Source of the DNA: Mailhella sp.
Lineage (GTDB): Bacteria > Desulfobacterota > Desulfovibrionia > Desulfovibrionales > Desulfovibrionaceae
DNA: 6,778 bases
Assembly (NCBI GenBank): GCA_017522745.1
Contig: JAFWYI010000225.1
Coordinates: forward strand, 1-6,778
Direction of reading: 5' to 3'
Each line of letters begins with the position of its first letter. Within the stretch, counting starts at the first letter, position 1. Positions 6,177-6,778 of the stretch are shown here, one piece after another. Both the position numbers and the translations under genes were made by a program. Below the pieces are notes generated by a model. It was not told the DNA's origin. It searched no databases and saw nothing but the letters and a program-made list of their open reading frames with translations.

Positions 6177-6271
6177 GGGCTTCTCCTATGGTATAGCGCA
6201 TCGGTTTGAGTTGTCAGGAAATATATGTCAGGTGGGACTTTGCAGGTTCCCATGAACCTCTGTTTCCTGTT

Positions 6272-6335
6272 CAGAAGTTTGTTGTATAATAATCGGTATA
6301 AATATTTTACGCAAGACTTCTGTTGATGCAGAACT
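6272..6335 (-). promoter_or_regulatory. Three CAGAAGT-type half-sites around the tctC1 promoter (possible operator)
   Basis: CAGAAGT (6272-6278) and its exact inverse ACTTCTG (6316-6322) bracket the -35/-10 candidate at 6286-6314. A third half-site, CAGAACT (6329-6335), forms a close near-perfect inverted pair with the second. Such spaced, inverted half-sites around a promoter suggest binding of a dimeric regulator. No regulator gene is in the window. Confidence 0.35.
6286..6314 (-). promoter_or_regulatory. Candidate promoter of tctC1
   Basis: On the minus strand TTGCGT (6309-6314, 3/6) and TATTAT (6286-6291, 5/6) are 17 nt apart in an AT-rich stretch. A start near 6279 would give a leader of about 100 nt. 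That leader contains a 6-bp hairpin, AGGTTC/GAACCT (6244-6259). A rival candidate is the perfect TATAAT at 6370-6375, just downstream of the tctC2 terminator, but its -35 is poorly matched or badly spaced (TTGGCG at 19 nt). Confidence 0.45.
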
Positions 6336-6398
6336 GAAAAGAATACATGTACAGGTGTTTTTTTTATAGATTATAGGGAAAATTTATTACTCTTCGCC

Positions 6399-6443
6399 AA
6401 AAACATAAAGTCTCCGCTGGCATGAGCCATCGGAGACTTTATG
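6399..6443 (-). terminator. Strong intrinsic terminator after tctC2
   Basis: A perfect 13-bp stem pairs 6404-6416 (CATAAAGTCTCCG) with 6431-6443 (CGGAGACTTTATG). It is extended by four more pairs after one mismatch (6418-6421 with 6426-6429) around a 4-nt loop. On the minus strand TTTTT (6399-6403) follows directly. It lies 30 nt past the tctC2 stop and separates the two tctC transcripts. Confidence 0.9.
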
Positions 6444-6473
6444 ATCAGTTACGTCAGTATGACGCAGTGAGTA

Positions 6474-6778
6474 TTACTTGTAGGTGAGGAGGGCCTTGTA
6501 GTCTTCGAACTGAGCCTTGAGCAGAGGCATGACTTCTTCAGCCTTGAGGATGACGGGGGAAAGGTTAGCCTTGTTGGCGATGACGTCCTGCACCTTTTCA
6601 GAGTTGGCGACCTTAGCGAAAGCGTCGGCGAGCTTCTTGCAGATGGCGGAATCAACGCTCTTCTTCACGTAGAAGACGTAGTTGTTGTCAAAGCCGCAAC
6701 CTTCGTAACCGAGGCTGAGCAGGGTGGGGCAGCTGGGGTCCTTGATGAAGGGCTTGGTGGTGGTAGCAGCGAGGTTGA
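6474..6778 (-). CDS. tctC: TctC-family solute-binding protein, C-terminal part of a second paralogue (5' end outside window)
   Basis: The last 100 residues are visible, ending at the TAA at 6476-6474; the frame stays open to the window edge, so the gene continues beyond 6778. The apparent start near 6668 is an internal GTG (valine in FYVKKS), not a true start. The sequence aligns end to end with the same part of TctC1: NLAAT, CPTL, the GY/GF-DN region, YVKK, ICKKL, KAEE and DYKAL are shared. By eye about half the residues are identical. It is therefore a paralogue rather than a recent copy, and probably binds a different or related carboxylate. Its own terminator follows, so it is not simply in one operon with tctC1. 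Confidence 0.93.
   Translation of the reverse strand, partial: NLAATTTKPFIKDPSCPTLLSLGYEGCGFDNNYVFYVKKSVDSAICKKLADAFAKVANSEKVQDVIANKANLSPVILKAEEVMPLLKAQFEDYKALLTYK

Noticed and set aside
5202..6209. A 335-codon plus-strand frame opposite tctC1
   Set aside because: It is an antisense shadow of a gene with a clear signal peptide, ribosome site and family motifs.

Overview
The window is a bacterial chromosomal segment in which every convincing gene lies on the minus strand. The coding DNA is GC-rich with strong G/C third-position bias, and the longer intergenic gaps are clearly AT-rich. Read in the direction of transcription (high to low coordinates), the genes are: the 3' end of a tctC-type solute-binding protein gene (tctC2, cut by the window edge), a second complete tctC paralogue (tctC1), tctB, tctA, a major facilitator (MFS) transporter, and an Old Yellow Enzyme-type FMN/4Fe-4S oxidoreductase whose C-terminal FAD/NAD domain runs off the other edge.

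tctC, tctB and tctA together form a tripartite tricarboxylate transporter (TTT). This is a secondary, binding-protein-dependent importer of carboxylated compounds. TctA is the large membrane subunit, TctB the small membrane subunit and TctC the periplasmic binding protein. The downstream reductase belongs to the 2,4-dienoyl-CoA reductase / trimethylamine dehydrogenase / BaiCD-like group. One reading is that the locus imports an (unsaturated) organic acid and reduces it, with the MFS protein importing or exporting a related compound. That link is inferred from gene order only. The signal peptide on TctC1 implies a periplasm, so a Gram-negative (diderm) cell. TTT genes beside an Fe-S/flavin enoate-type reductase fit an anaerobe, possibly a gut Desulfovibrionaceae, Sutterella-like or Synergistetes bacterium; the exact lineage cannot be fixed from this sequence.

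The transcriptional architecture is the most distinctive part. The locus looks divided into separate units rather than one TTT operon: tctC2 | terminator | tctC1 with its own promoter region | terminator-like structure | tctBA with a roughly 200-nt structured leader | strong intrinsic terminator | MFS | leader | reductase. The two tctC terminators share the same outer sequence, as if gene and terminator were duplicated together. A 36-nt element containing a promoter-like -35/-10 pair occurs upstream of both the reductase and tctBA, suggesting common control. An 11-bp perfect inverted repeat lies over the likely tctBA promoter.

Layout: 1-1255 reductase (partial); 1256-1383 leader; 1384-2568 MFS; 2594-2633 terminator; 2656-4185 tctA; 4231-4674 tctB; 4675-5234 regulatory gap; 5235-6176 tctC1; 6177-6473 regulatory gap with terminator; 6474-6778 tctC2 (partial). 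No RNA gene, insertion sequence, CRISPR array or phage gene was seen.
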